A stretch of 48,595 nt of DNA from Bacteroidota bacterium (GTDB taxonomy: Bacteria > Bacteroidota > Bacteroidia > Chitinophagales > Chitinophagaceae), in the NCBI GenBank assembly GCA_026391455.1, contig JAPLEH010000029.1, positions 1 through 48,595 of the forward strand, given 5' to 3'. A program made the position numbers and the translations under genes. The notes under the pieces are model-generated. The model made no database searches, had not been told where the DNA came from, and worked only from the letters and a program-made list of their open reading frames with translations. Positions 1 to 7,670 of the stretch are shown here, piece after piece. Numbering within the stretch: the first letter of the stretch is position 1; each line of letters starts with the position of its first letter.

Positions 1-274
1 AACGGGTAGGAATACAAACATTCACTCCCTCACTTTTTATAACATAGGGGGCTTGGAGTTGATAAAATCCTCAATTTGATACAAAATTGATTCAAAATCA
101 AAGGGTCTCAATATTTCTAAAAAATTCCCCGGACAGCAATGGCTTTGAACAGCCAGTTTCAAGCTGCAAGCTCCAAGCAAACAGCCACGATTTTCTTGCC
201 GTAACGAAGTGGAGGTAGGCGGGTACGCCAACCAACTACTAACGAGTGACCTGCAAACGACAACCGCGAACTGT

Positions 275-345
275 ATTCAACCTATTCAACCTATTCAACC
301 TATGGAACCTCTTGAACCTCTTGAACCTCTTGAACCTATGTAACC
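275..345. repeat. 9-bp tandem repeat array upstream of trhO
   Basis: The sequence shows about seven to eight consecutive 9-bp units of the form TTCAACCTA / TTGAACCTC, with TGGAACCTC and TGTAACC variants. The same motif appears in inverted orientation (GGTTCCATA, GGTTCAATA) on the other side of trhO at about 1440-1665, so the gene sits between mirror-image repeat tracts. Confidence 0.8.
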
Positions 346-360
346 TTTTCCCTACCTTTG
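329..360 (+). promoter_or_regulatory. Candidate Bacteroidota-type promoter for trhO
   Basis: TACCTTTG at 353-360 matches the Bacteroidota -7 consensus TAnnTTTG exactly, and CTTG at 329-332 lies about 20 bp upstream in the place of the -33 TTTG box. It sits 63 bp before the trhO start. The assignment rests on consensus matching only. The upstream box falls inside the 9-bp repeat array, so copy-number change there could alter it. Confidence 0.5.
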
Positions 361-423
361 CCCCGATTTAAAATTTTACCCAACCTGCAATTGGGTTCCG
401 CCCGGCGGAAAAAAATTTAATTT

Positions 424-1449
424 ATGGCACAATTACACAATCGCATCTCCCGTAAGGAGCTGAAGGAGAAAATCCTTAACGACCCCACCCCGCGTACTAC
501 CATTTCTTTTTATTGCTATTTTAAAATCGAAGATCCGGCGGCTTTTCGCAATGATCTCTATCGCGACCTGAAAGAACTCGGCGTCCTGGGACGGATCTAT
601 GTGGCCGGAGAAGGGATCAATGCTCAAATCAGTGTGCCTTCGGCAAACCTGGAAGCATTCCGTGATCACCTTTATCGTATTGAACCGCTCAATGGATTGC
701 GGTTGAATATTGCAGTGGATGATAACGGGAAATCGTTCTTTGTATTGGATATAAAAGTGCGGCCACGTATCGTAGCGGATGGGATTGAAGATCCGGAGTT
801 TGATATGGCACGTAAAGGGAAATATGTGAATGCGGAAGATATGAACCGGCTGATGAATGACCCGGATACCGTGGTGATCGACATGCGTAATCATTATGAA
901 TATGAAGTGGGCCATTTTGTGAATGCGATTGAAATACCCAGCGATACATTCCGGGAGCAGTTGCCCATGGCGGCCGATATGATGAAGGAGGATATGAATA
1001 AGAATATCATCATGTACTGTACCGGTGGTATTCGTTGTGAAAAGGCTTCCGCTTATATGTTGCACCGTGGATTTACCAATGTATTTCACCTGGAAGGTGG
1101 GATCATTAATTATGCAAAACAGGTGAAAGAGAAAGGGCTCGACTCAAAATTCATTGGGAAGAATTTTGTATTTGATGACCGCCTCGGCGAACGCATTACA
1201 CCGGATGTGATTGCCACCTGTCACCAGTGCGGTAAGCCTGCGGATACACATACCAATTGTAAAAACGAAGGCTGTCATTTACTTTTCATACAATGTGAAA
1301 GTTGTGCAACGGCATATGATGGTTGTTGCAGCAAAGAATGCAGCGATATATACCATTTGCCGGAAGAAAAGCGCAAAGAACTCCGCAAGGGAATTGATAA
1401 AGGGCAGCATATTTTCAATAAGTCACGGAGGAGAAAAAAGGTTTCATAG
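424..1449 (+). CDS. trhO: tRNA uridine(34) hydroxylase (rhodanese family)
   Basis: This 341-aa protein matches the TrhO (formerly YceA/UPF0176) family, which hydroxylates uridine 34 of certain tRNAs using oxygen as a step toward 5-oxyacetyluridine-type wobble modifications in the cytoplasm. An acylphosphatase-like N-terminal domain (about residues 20-120, with the run VAGEGINAQ) is followed by a rhodanese domain (about 140-240). The catalytic loop reads CTGGIRCEK, with the active-site cysteine near residue 199. A Cys-rich C-terminal segment (about 265-310, several CxxC pairs) is usual in the longer family members. The ATG at 424 gives the complete family N-terminus and lies just after an AT-rich leader. 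The gene stands alone, flanked by repeat tracts on both sides. Confidence 0.93.
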   Translation: MAQLHNRISRKELKEKILNDPTPRTTISFYCYFKIEDPAAFRNDLYRDLKELGVLGRIYVAGEGINAQISVPSANLEAFRDHLYRIEPLNGLRLNIAVDDNGKSFFVLDIKVRPRIVADGIEDPEFDMARKGKYVNAEDMNRLMNDPDTVVIDMRNHYEYEVGHFVNAIEIPSDTFREQLPMAADMMKEDMNKNIIMYCTGGIRCEKASAYMLHRGFTNVFHLEGGIINYAKQVKEKGLDSKFIGKNFVFDDRLGERITPDVIATCHQCGKPADTHTNCKNEGCHLLFIQCESCATAYDGCCSKECSDIYHLPEEKRKELRKGIDKGQHIFNKSRRRKKVS

Positions 1450-1733
1450 GTTCCATAAGTTCAATAGGCTTGCCCGCCGTAGCTTTAGCGTAGGTGGGTT
1501 TCATAGGTTATTGATACCTGCTTGCCCTATGCCGAAGGCTGGTTCCATAAGTTCAAGAGGCCTGCCCGCCGTAGCTTTAGCGTAGGTGGGTTCCATAGGT
1601 TATTGATACCTGCTTGCCCTATGCGCTGCCTGAGCGTAGCCGAAGGCAGGTTCCATAGGTTCAATACAGCTCGCAGCTGGCTGTTTGTCGCTTGTAGCTT
1701 GCAACTGATAGCTTGTAGCTGGCTGCTTGCCGC
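1450..1733. repeat. Repeat-rich intergenic region with a 67-bp direct duplication and REP-like hairpins
   Basis: There is no gene here. Segments 1466-1532 and 1558-1624 are near-identical direct copies of about 67 bp. Each contains the REP-like hairpin CCCGCCGTAGC-TTTA-GCGTAGGTGGG. A second REP-like motif, CCTGAGCGTAGCCGAAGG, is at 1629-1646 and recurs twice near 40.64 kb. From about 1668 to 1735 lies an 'AGCTTGTAGCTGGCTG' low-complexity run that is the inverted counterpart of 135-180. Confidence 0.8.
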
Positions 1734-2888
1734 TCACTTCATCGGTATCCATTTGATACAAACCGGCTTTCCTACTTTGATACGCTGGCCGCTGTCGCTC
1801 AGTTTACCTGTTAGCTTATCCCGTTTAAAGATCACGATCTCATCACTGTTCTGATTACCTACCAATAAAAAATTACCCGAAGGGTCAAAATTAAAATTGC
1901 GGGGTTTTTCACCTTCGGTATATACACTTTCCACCATCGTGATCATACCGTTTTGCTGGTTGATGGAAAACACAGCGATGGTATTGCACAGTCCCCGGAT
2001 GCTGCAATAAAGAAATTTTCCATCCGGTGATACATGTATATCAGCACCGCCTCCCTGCGGCCCCCGATAGGTATAGGGGAGTGCAGAGTTAGATTGAATT
2101 TCTTCCAGGCCACCACCTGGTTTGGATTTATATACTACAACCGAACCGGTAAGTTCCTGCATGAGGTAGGCATATTTACCATTGGGGTGAAAATCGATAT
2201 GCCGGGGACCGGTACCAGCATCCACCGTAATATGACCACCGGGTGCGGGAGTGATGGCACCCGTGGATGGATTCAACCGGTAGGCCATTACTTTATCCAT
2301 ACCCAGATCGGGAACATAAAGTTCATTCGTTCCTTTCTTAAAGTATACGGCATGCACATGCGCCGATTGTTGCCGGCTGCTGTCGGGCCCTGAACCGGTA
2401 TGCTGAATTACGGTCTTTGCTTTTCCCAACATGCCATTTTTCCCGACAGGCAATACTGAAAAATTTCCACTCGAATAATTACCGGCCAGCACCCACTTCC
2501 CGGATTTGTCGGTACTGATATAGCAGGGATGATCGCCTTCGGAAGATTGTTTGCTCAAGGGGATTAATTCCCCTTTTTTCTTATCAAAGGAATAGGAGCG
2601 AACGCCACCTCCTTTATGGGTGATGCTGTCAGCATTCTCCGTTACGGCATATACATATTTGTTATCCGGCGATATACATAAAAAAGAGGGGTTGGATGCA
2701 GGAGTCTCACTGATCTTTTTGGTACTGCCATCGGCGGAATTGAAATCATAAACATAAATACCATTGCTTTCCGGTGAATCATAAGTACCCACCAGTAGGT
2801 AATAATGTTTGGACGGGTTTACAGGAGTCTTTTGTGCCTGTGAAGAAGTTAAAAGAAAAGTTAAGACAGCAACGAAAAGTAAACGCAT
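1734..2888 (-). CDS. Secreted lactonase family protein (6-phosphogluconolactonase-like beta-propeller)
   Basis: The 384-aa product begins with a signal peptide (MRLLFVAVLTFLLTSSQAQ, cleavage expected after AQ). The rest resembles the YbhE/Pgl-type lactonase family (PF10282), a seven-bladed beta-propeller. Typical stretches are LLVGTYDSPESNGIYVY near the start, FLCISPDNKYVYAVTEN, HAVYFKKGTNELYVPDLG, GPRHIDFHPNGKYAYLMQE, and HVSPDGKFLYCSIRG. Cytoplasmic members hydrolyse 6-phosphogluconolactone. This one appears to be exported, so its substrate is more likely an extracytoplasmic lactone or unknown. The gene is monocistronic and convergent with trhO. The family call is firm; the substrate is not. 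Confidence 0.85.
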   Translation of the reverse strand: MRLLFVAVLTFLLTSSQAQKTPVNPSKHYYLLVGTYDSPESNGIYVYDFNSADGSTKKISETPASNPSFLCISPDNKYVYAVTENADSITHKGGGVRSYSFDKKKGELIPLSKQSSEGDHPCYISTDKSGKWVLAGNYSSGNFSVLPVGKNGMLGKAKTVIQHTGSGPDSSRQQSAHVHAVYFKKGTNELYVPDLGMDKVMAYRLNPSTGAITPAPGGHITVDAGTGPRHIDFHPNGKYAYLMQELTGSVVVYKSKPGGGLEEIQSNSALPYTYRGPQGGGADIHVSPDGKFLYCSIRGLCNTIAVFSINQQNGMITMVESVYTEGEKPRNFNFDPSGNFLLVGNQNSDEIVIFKRDKLTGKLSDSGQRIKVGKPVCIKWIPMK

Positions 2889-3020
2889 AATCAGGATTTG
2901 AGAAGTGAATATCCGGCTTTCAGTTCATTTTAACAAACCGATATAGATACTAAATAAAATCTGGCACAGTCTTGTCATTACAGGTAATGTCAACATTTTT
3001 AACCTAAAAAATCAAATGTT

Positions 3021-3455
3021 ATGAAAAGAATATTTACGCTTAGCGCTACTTTATTCATCGCTGCTTTATTTTTTGCCGGCTGTACAAGAACGGCACATGT
3101 TGGAAACGAAGAGAACTACTGGCTTTCCAAAGAAAGGGGAGAGGTAGTGTACAGCGATGCCTACTGCAGCTATTATGTAGTGGAAACCAATCTCGGCTAT
3201 ACCGTGATACAGACCTATGGTTCCTACAAACCCTTTGAAGGAGCGGTATTGTATGGCAACTTCAGCAGCCGCGGTACCCGTGATATGTACAATCAATCTT
3301 CCGGCGTGGTTTTCACCGGGATTGTAACGGATTACTGGCTCAGTTATGTAGAAGCCCAGGATGCTCTTGATTACTATTGTCCCTTCGGTAAAGGCACCGG
3401 TGCGAAAAGGGAGTTTAAGAAGTCGAGTTATACGAAAGAGGGAAGTGTTAAGTGA
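3021..3455 (+). CDS. Small lipoprotein of unknown function
   Basis: This 144-aa protein starts with a lipoprotein signal (MKRIFTLSATLFIAALFFAGC), with Cys21 in a FAGC lipobox, so it should be lipid-anchored in the envelope. The mature part is rich in Tyr and Gly (YSDAYCSYYVVETNLGYTVIQ) and looks like a compact beta domain. I do not recognise the family. A terminator hairpin follows about 35 bp after the stop, so it is a single-gene unit. Confidence 0.75.
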   Translation: MKRIFTLSATLFIAALFFAGCTRTAHVGNEENYWLSKERGEVVYSDAYCSYYVVETNLGYTVIQTYGSYKPFEGAVLYGNFSSRGTRDMYNQSSGVVFTGIVTDYWLSYVEAQDALDYYCPFGKGTGAKREFKKSSYTKEGSVK

Positions 3456-3490
3456 TAGGTGGTAATTAATAAGGTTTAAGTTATAAATTC

Positions 3491-3526
3491 AAAACCTGTT
3501 TGGCGGGAGCCGGGCAGGTTTTTTTT
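3491..3526 (+). terminator. Rho-independent terminator after the 144-aa lipoprotein gene
   Basis: AAAACCTG (3491-3498) pairs with CAGGTTTT (3515-3522), and T residues run to 3526. It lies about 35 bp downstream of the stop at 3455. Confidence 0.75.
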
Positions 3527-3569
3527 GCAAATTGCTCATTTTCAGCAGTATATCATCCGCCTGCATAAA

Positions 3570-3680
3570 CTTTTCATCTGATCGTAACAGGTCTTCATTG
3601 CATCGTAACAAACATTCAATTGGTCGGAACAGCTTTTCATCTGATCGTAACAGGTCATCAACCAATCGTAACAGCCTTTT
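3570..3680. repeat. Five 21-bp periodic repeats (TCGTAACA core)
   Basis: The core ATCGTAACA (one variant GTCGGAACA) begins at 3581, 3602, 3623, 3644 and 3665, an exact 21-bp period. The 24-bp segments 3570-3593 and 3633-3656 are identical. On the minus strand the period equals seven codons and reads as heptads such as CYDQMKS, CSDQLNV, CYDAMKT, CYDQMKS in an open frame that has no clear start codon. It may be a remnant of a repetitive coding sequence. Confidence 0.85.
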
Positions 3681-3941
3681 GGAAAAATAAGAACAACTTT
3701 TCAGTCCATCCGGATAACTGCTTACATCGCTGCACTAACCTCTCATTGCGCCCGGCCAGCAGTTGGATGCGGTTGGCGGTTGGGGAAATGGCGAGTAGGG
3801 GCTGGCTAGTGGGGAATAAAGCTTGCCTGACGAAACGAAGTGAAGGAGGGTTGGCAACTGGCAGTTCCGTTGCACAATCATGAAAAATAAAATTGGCAGA
3901 AATACGTTTTGCTTTCACAGTCATCTGCCAATTAACACAAT
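3681..3941. other. Intergenic region with a REP-like copy, no gene
   Basis: No credible gene. Around 3825-3860 lies a diverged member of the REP-like family (TGCCTGACGAAACGAAG then TGAAGGAGGGTTGGC). It closely resembles the element inserted in two orphan RHS cassettes further right. Confidence 0.5.
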
Positions 3942-4532
3942 ATGCAACGCAGTAATACCGCCAGTATTCAGGGTTTTATCTTTTTGATCTTCCTTTCTGC
4001 TTGTGCAGATAATCGTCCACTTCAGGAAAAAAATATAGGTAAAATATCTGTGCCGGATTCTACGCCGTTCATATCTGCGAAAACCGAAGTCCGGTATGAT
4101 TTGTTGAAAATGGATTTTATGTCAGCCGATTCCGTTCTTTTGCTCAGTCACCACTCACCAAATATGCCGATAAAAAATCCGAAGACCGGTCAGTATTATC
4201 CGGGCAATATCGAATTTATTTCGCATGATACTATCAATTATAACACCAGCGTTCAGGAAAGAATGCACTTGAACAAAAGGCAGATTGATGATCTCCTTGC
4301 AATACTTACTCTTCAGGGATCGGATGATGGTCTGAGAGCGGCTTGTTTTCAACCCAGAAATGCAGTAGTGGTATTCAAGAACAATAAAATGTCCTGTTTT
4401 GATTTCTGCTTTGACTGTTACGGATTTTCCACGTATGGAACTTTCAGTTCAGATTTAATAATGAACCCTGAAAAATACCATAAGCTCATGGGGTTTTACA
4501 AAAAACTGAAGTTTAAATATGAACTTGAGTGA
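3942..4532 (+). CDS. Lipoprotein of unknown function
   Basis: The 196-aa product has an N-terminal hydrophobic segment ending in a lipobox (IFLSAC, Cys at about residue 21) and should be a lipoprotein. Three Cys-containing segments follow (RAACFQPRN, MSCFDFCFDCYGF), suggesting disulfides or metal binding. I do not recognise the family. It is monocistronic, 103 bp before a small membrane-protein gene. Confidence 0.65.
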   Translation: MQRSNTASIQGFIFLIFLSACADNRPLQEKNIGKISVPDSTPFISAKTEVRYDLLKMDFMSADSVLLLSHHSPNMPIKNPKTGQYYPGNIEFISHDTINYNTSVQERMHLNKRQIDDLLAILTLQGSDDGLRAACFQPRNAVVVFKNNKMSCFDFCFDCYGFSTYGTFSSDLIMNPEKYHKLMGFYKKLKFKYELE

Positions 4533-4635
4533 CGTACGCTCATTTTCCACCTTTCGATGGAAAGCCCGGGATAATTAGCACCATTAATTCCATTTTAACA
4601 TTTAAGGAATTAATATTGATGAAAATTCTTCAGCA

Positions 4636-4830
4636 ATGACAGATAAAACAATAAAATACATGGCCTTGGTCACTATGGCCGCCGGGCTTTTTGGAATGCT
4701 TTTTTGTTTCCCTTTTCTCTGGTCAGCAAGAATGGAAGATCTCGTAGGGGCAGGATTTCCATTTGTAGGAGGTGCAGTACTATTTGGAGCAGGGTTGCTG
4801 GCGTTGGCGGTGGTTAACAAAAAGCAGTAG
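4636..4830 (+). CDS. Small two-helix membrane protein
   Basis: This 64-aa protein is almost entirely two transmembrane segments (about residues 8-28 and 38-59) joined by a short loop with WSARMEDL. It ends in a basic tail (NKKQ). Nothing in it points to a function. Its status as a real gene rests on length, amphipathic pattern and a clean position between neighbours. Confidence 0.5.
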   Translation: MTDKTIKYMALVTMAAGLFGMLFCFPFLWSARMEDLVGAGFPFVGGAVLFGAGLLALAVVNKKQ

Positions 4831-4978
4831 CCATCTTCTGATTGTCTCCAGGAACCTGCATTCTGTAATTTAGCTGATACAGTTGATTTAGTTGCTGCTG
4901 TATTTATGCATTGTGGATCAAGAATGTTATATCGAAATTCGCAATAATGCGTATATCCCCCCGTTAATATGAAAAAAA

Positions 4979-5875
4979 ATGAAACTCTCCCTGGTATTTA
5001 TTTTTTTGTTTGTTGCTGGTCATGCTTCTTGCCAGCAAATAAATAATAAATATCTAATCTTCAGGACTGACTATTATTCCGACACAGTATTGTATAAATC
5101 CAAACTGGTTTATTTTATTGAAGACAGCAACAATGTCTTGATTCAAAAGAACATTCCTGTTATAAAACCGTTGTGGGCATACAACGGTAGTGGATCGCCA
5201 TTAATTGTAAAAGATAGTTTTTATATTGATAATTTCGTTTTTGACAGGTATGCATATAAAAGAAACGGTAATAAAATTCAATTAATACGATACAATGCAG
5301 AAGGCAAACGGGGGGTGATTAATGACGAATACTCTTTATTAATGTCGGATACTATTAATGGTTTAATAAACAAACGAAGTCTTGAAACCTACGGGTTCAT
5401 CTCAAAAGCCGGCAATTCGTGGTATATCGGCGAAGAATTAATTAACCTTAATAAGAAAACATATACTGTTTATCACTTTACGGAAGATCATGTTATAGCA
5501 TCCTCCCATCCTTCGCATTACAGGACCGACGTTTATCTGGAAAAGGAGCGACTCATACCTGTGAAGTTCAAAACCACCATTTATGATTACCATTCCGGCA
5601 AAGCAACGGAGAACTATTATGTTACAGAAATAGCCGGGACAACGGATGTTTTTCCAGACTTCTCATCTAAGAAAGAAGAAGATTTGATTTTGTATGTGTA
5701 CACGCTTAAAACATGGACTGCAAAACAACGACAAGAGTTTTTCGCCCGATTTCCTCCGGAACGGAAAGAATTTTGCGAATGTCTGTTGAAGTATTTAGAT
5801 GGTGCAATTCCCTATTACGAATATGCTGCGAATCCTTATTACAAAAAACTCGTGTTCAGTGATCTCTGTAATTGA
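4979..5875 (+). CDS. Secreted protein of unknown function
   Basis: The 298-aa product has a signal peptide (MKLSLVFIFLFVAGHASCQQ, probable cleavage near SCQ). The mature region is Tyr- and Lys-rich with alternating hydrophobic residues, suggesting a beta-rich fold. The last 60 residues contain a possible helical segment (TWTAKQRQEFFARFPPERKEFCECLLKYL, split here only for description). I do not recognise the family. The gene is monocistronic and its base composition is lower in GC than trhO or the receptor gene. Confidence 0.65.
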   Translation: MKLSLVFIFLFVAGHASCQQINNKYLIFRTDYYSDTVLYKSKLVYFIEDSNNVLIQKNIPVIKPLWAYNGSGSPLIVKDSFYIDNFVFDRYAYKRNGNKIQLIRYNAEGKRGVINDEYSLLMSDTINGLINKRSLETYGFISKAGNSWYIGEELINLNKKTYTVYHFTEDHVIASSHPSHYRTDVYLEKERLIPVKFKTTIYDYHSGKATENYYVTEIAGTTDVFPDFSSKKEEDLILYVYTLKTWTAKQRQEFFARFPPERKEFCECLLKYLDGAIPYYEYAANPYYKKLVFSDLCN

Positions 5876-6051
5876 CAAAATGCAGCGTGCATATGTCATA
5901 CTAATGGCCGGTTTATAATTTCTGTCTCCTTTATCATCGCATTAAGTAATACCGTTACTTTGTCGGAAATACCCCCTCATTTGTCGTATTGCTCACGCTT
6001 GATTTATTTACGTGTGTATTTATTTTGCAGCTTACAAAGTCAATAATCAGC

Positions 6052-6465
6052 ATGAAACAATTATTCATCAATCTCCCGGTAAAAGATGTTGAAGCATCAA
6101 AGCATTTCTACGCGCAATTGGGCTTTACCGTCAATCCGCTCTTTACCTTCGACGATCAGCAATGTATGGTATGGAGTGAGCAGCTATTCCTGATGCTGCA
6201 AACTCATGAAATGTTTAAAAAAGGGAATACCAAACTCCTTGCAGATGCCAGGTATACCAGCATTGCCACTTTCACCCTTCCGGTCGAAAGCGTGGACAAG
6301 GTAAATGAACTTATAGAAAAAGGCATCAAAGCAGGAGGCAAAGAAACATCCCCTGCGAAAGATGAAGGATTTATGTTTGTCAGAAACTTGGAGGATCCGG
6401 ACGGCCACCAATGGGGGATCATGTACCTGGATATTGACAGATTCAAAGAAATGACGGGCAAGTAA
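6052..6465 (+). CDS. VOC family protein (glyoxalase/bleomycin-resistance fold)
   Basis: From the ATG at 6052 the product is 137 aa and opens with MKQLFINLPVKDVEASKHFY, the standard start of small VOC proteins. An in-frame ATG at 5989 would add 21 residues with no family match, so the internal start is preferred. Paired beta-alpha-beta-beta-beta modules are visible (LGFTVNPLFTFDDQQCMVW and later MFVRNLEDPDGHQWGIMYLD, where the DPDGH(Q)W signature sits). Such proteins bind metal or small ligands and include dioxygenases, isomerases and resistance proteins. The specific activity cannot be deduced. Single gene, convergent with purC. Confidence 0.85.
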   Translation: MKQLFINLPVKDVEASKHFYAQLGFTVNPLFTFDDQQCMVWSEQLFLMLQTHEMFKKGNTKLLADARYTSIATFTLPVESVDKVNELIEKGIKAGGKETSPAKDEGFMFVRNLEDPDGHQWGIMYLDIDRFKEMTGK

Positions 6466-6533
6466 TAGTTTGTAAGAAACCTTAAAATCCCAATTAATAA
6501 TTAAAAATTATTAATTATTAATCCCACTCGCTA

Positions 6534-7472
6534 CTAGCCATTACCCACTCCCCACTTCTCTAACGAAGAGAGGATCCGTTCCATCGTGGCTCGCTCATCC
6601 AGCACCTCCGGCACAAACTTTTCACCAATCACTTTTTCATACAATTCAATATAGCGTTTGGAGATCGTGTCCACCCATTCATCGCTCATAGAGGGAACGG
6701 TTTGTCCTTCTTTGCCCATGAAATCATTGGCGATAAGCCATTCGCGCACAAATTCCTTGCTGAGTTGTTTTTGGCGTTCACCGGCAGCTTGCCGTTCTTC
6801 AAAGCCATCGGCATAAAAATAGCGGGAGGAGTCGGGAGTATGGATCTCATCCATCAGTACGATTTCTCCGTTGAGGGTGCCAAATTCATATTTGGTATCT
6901 ACCAGTATCAAACCCTGTTTGGCAGCAATCTCCTTACCCCGGGCGAAAAGTTTCAGTGCATAGTCCGAAAGTACTTCCCATTCGGCAGCAGTGGCCAGGC
7001 CAGTGGCGATGATTTCTTCAGGAGAAATATCTTCATCATGCCCTTCGGACGCCTTGGTGCTGGGAGTAATGATGGGTTGCGGGAAATAGTCATTTTCCTT
7101 CATGGCCTCCGGCATGGTGGCCCCGCAGAGGGTGCGCTTCCCTGCGGAATAGGTACGCCAGGCATGACCGGTTAGGTTGCCCCGTACCACCATTTCGATC
7201 TTGAAGGGGGTGCAGCGACGGCCCACAGAAACATGCGGAGCGGGCACATCGAGCAGCCAGTTGGGGCAAATATCCGCGGTTGCCGCTAGCATAAAAGCAG
7301 CTATCTGGTTCAGCACCTGTCCTTTAAAGGGGATGGGGCGGGGCAAAATAACGTCGAAAGCGGAGATACGGTCGGAGGCCACCATTACGAGGAGTCCGGA
7401 GCCAACTGAATACACGTCCCGGACCTTTCCGCGGTAAAAGGCAGTCTGGCCGGGTAGGGAAAATGGAGTCAT
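6534..7472 (-). CDS. purC: Phosphoribosylaminoimidazole-succinocarboxamide (SAICAR) synthase
   Basis: The enzyme joins CAIR with aspartate using ATP to make SAICAR in de novo purine synthesis in the cytoplasm. Starting at the ATG complementary to 7470-7472 the protein is 312 aa, usual for the longer PurC form. The open frame extends upstream to 7544, but the extra 24 residues are hydrophobic and not family-like. Visible motifs are [12 protein letters not shown] at the N-terminus, [24 protein letters not shown], the signature LVDTKYEFG, and [12 protein letters not shown]. It is divergently arranged with the TonB-dependent receptor gene. No other purine gene is in the window. Confidence 0.93.
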   Translation of the reverse strand: MTPFSLPGQTAFYRGKVRDVYSVGSGLLVMVASDRISAFDVILPRPIPFKGQVLNQIAAFMLAATADICPNWLLDVPAPHVSVGRRCTPFKIEMVVRGNLTGHAWRTYSAGKRTLCGATMPEAMKENDYFPQPIITPSTKASEGHDEDISPEEIIATGLATAAEWEVLSDYALKLFARGKEIAAKQGLILVDTKYEFGTLNGEIVLMDEIHTPDSSRYFYADGFEERQAAGERQKQLSKEFVREWLIANDFMGKEGQTVPSMSDEWVDTISKRYIELYEKVIGEKFVPEVLDERATMERILSSLEKWGVGNG

Positions 7473-7670
7473 GTCCGAAAGTAAGGCGGAGGCCAAAAAG
7501 AAGGGTGCCGGAAGGGGGAAAGATTTCAACAATTTATCCCTCATTTTGGGCCTCTCCGGGCCGGGTTCGCCTAAGGGGGCCGGTATGGTCTTTCTCCTTA
7601 AAAATTAAATTTTTAGATAAACTTTACAATGCTTATTTTTCCGCCCAATTCCAAACCAAAATTCCCTATT

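Larger units (their letters stand above)
1..423. other. Intergenic region with short repeats, no credible gene
   Basis: No gene is supported here. A 64-codon frame on the minus strand (37-231) reads through repeat sequence and is not credible. Around 135-180 lies an 'AGCTGCAAGCTCCAAGC'-type low-complexity segment. Around 200-230 is a copy of a REP-like motif (CGTAACGAAGTGGAGG then TAGGCGGG). From about 275 to 345 there is an array of 9-bp units (TTCAACCTA, then variants such as TGGAACCTC and TTGAACCTC). A likely promoter for the downstream gene follows directly. Confidence 0.6.

Noticed and set aside
275-345. Short regular repeats considered as a CRISPR array
   Set aside because: The units are 9 bp and directly tandem with no spacers.
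433-1089. 218-codon minus-strand frame
   Set aside because: Antisense to trhO, whose family motifs are unmistakable.
5955-5962. TTACTTTG as promoter of the VOC gene
   Set aside because: It matches the Bacteroidota -7 box at seven of eight positions, but the second base is wrong and no good -33 box lies at the right distance.
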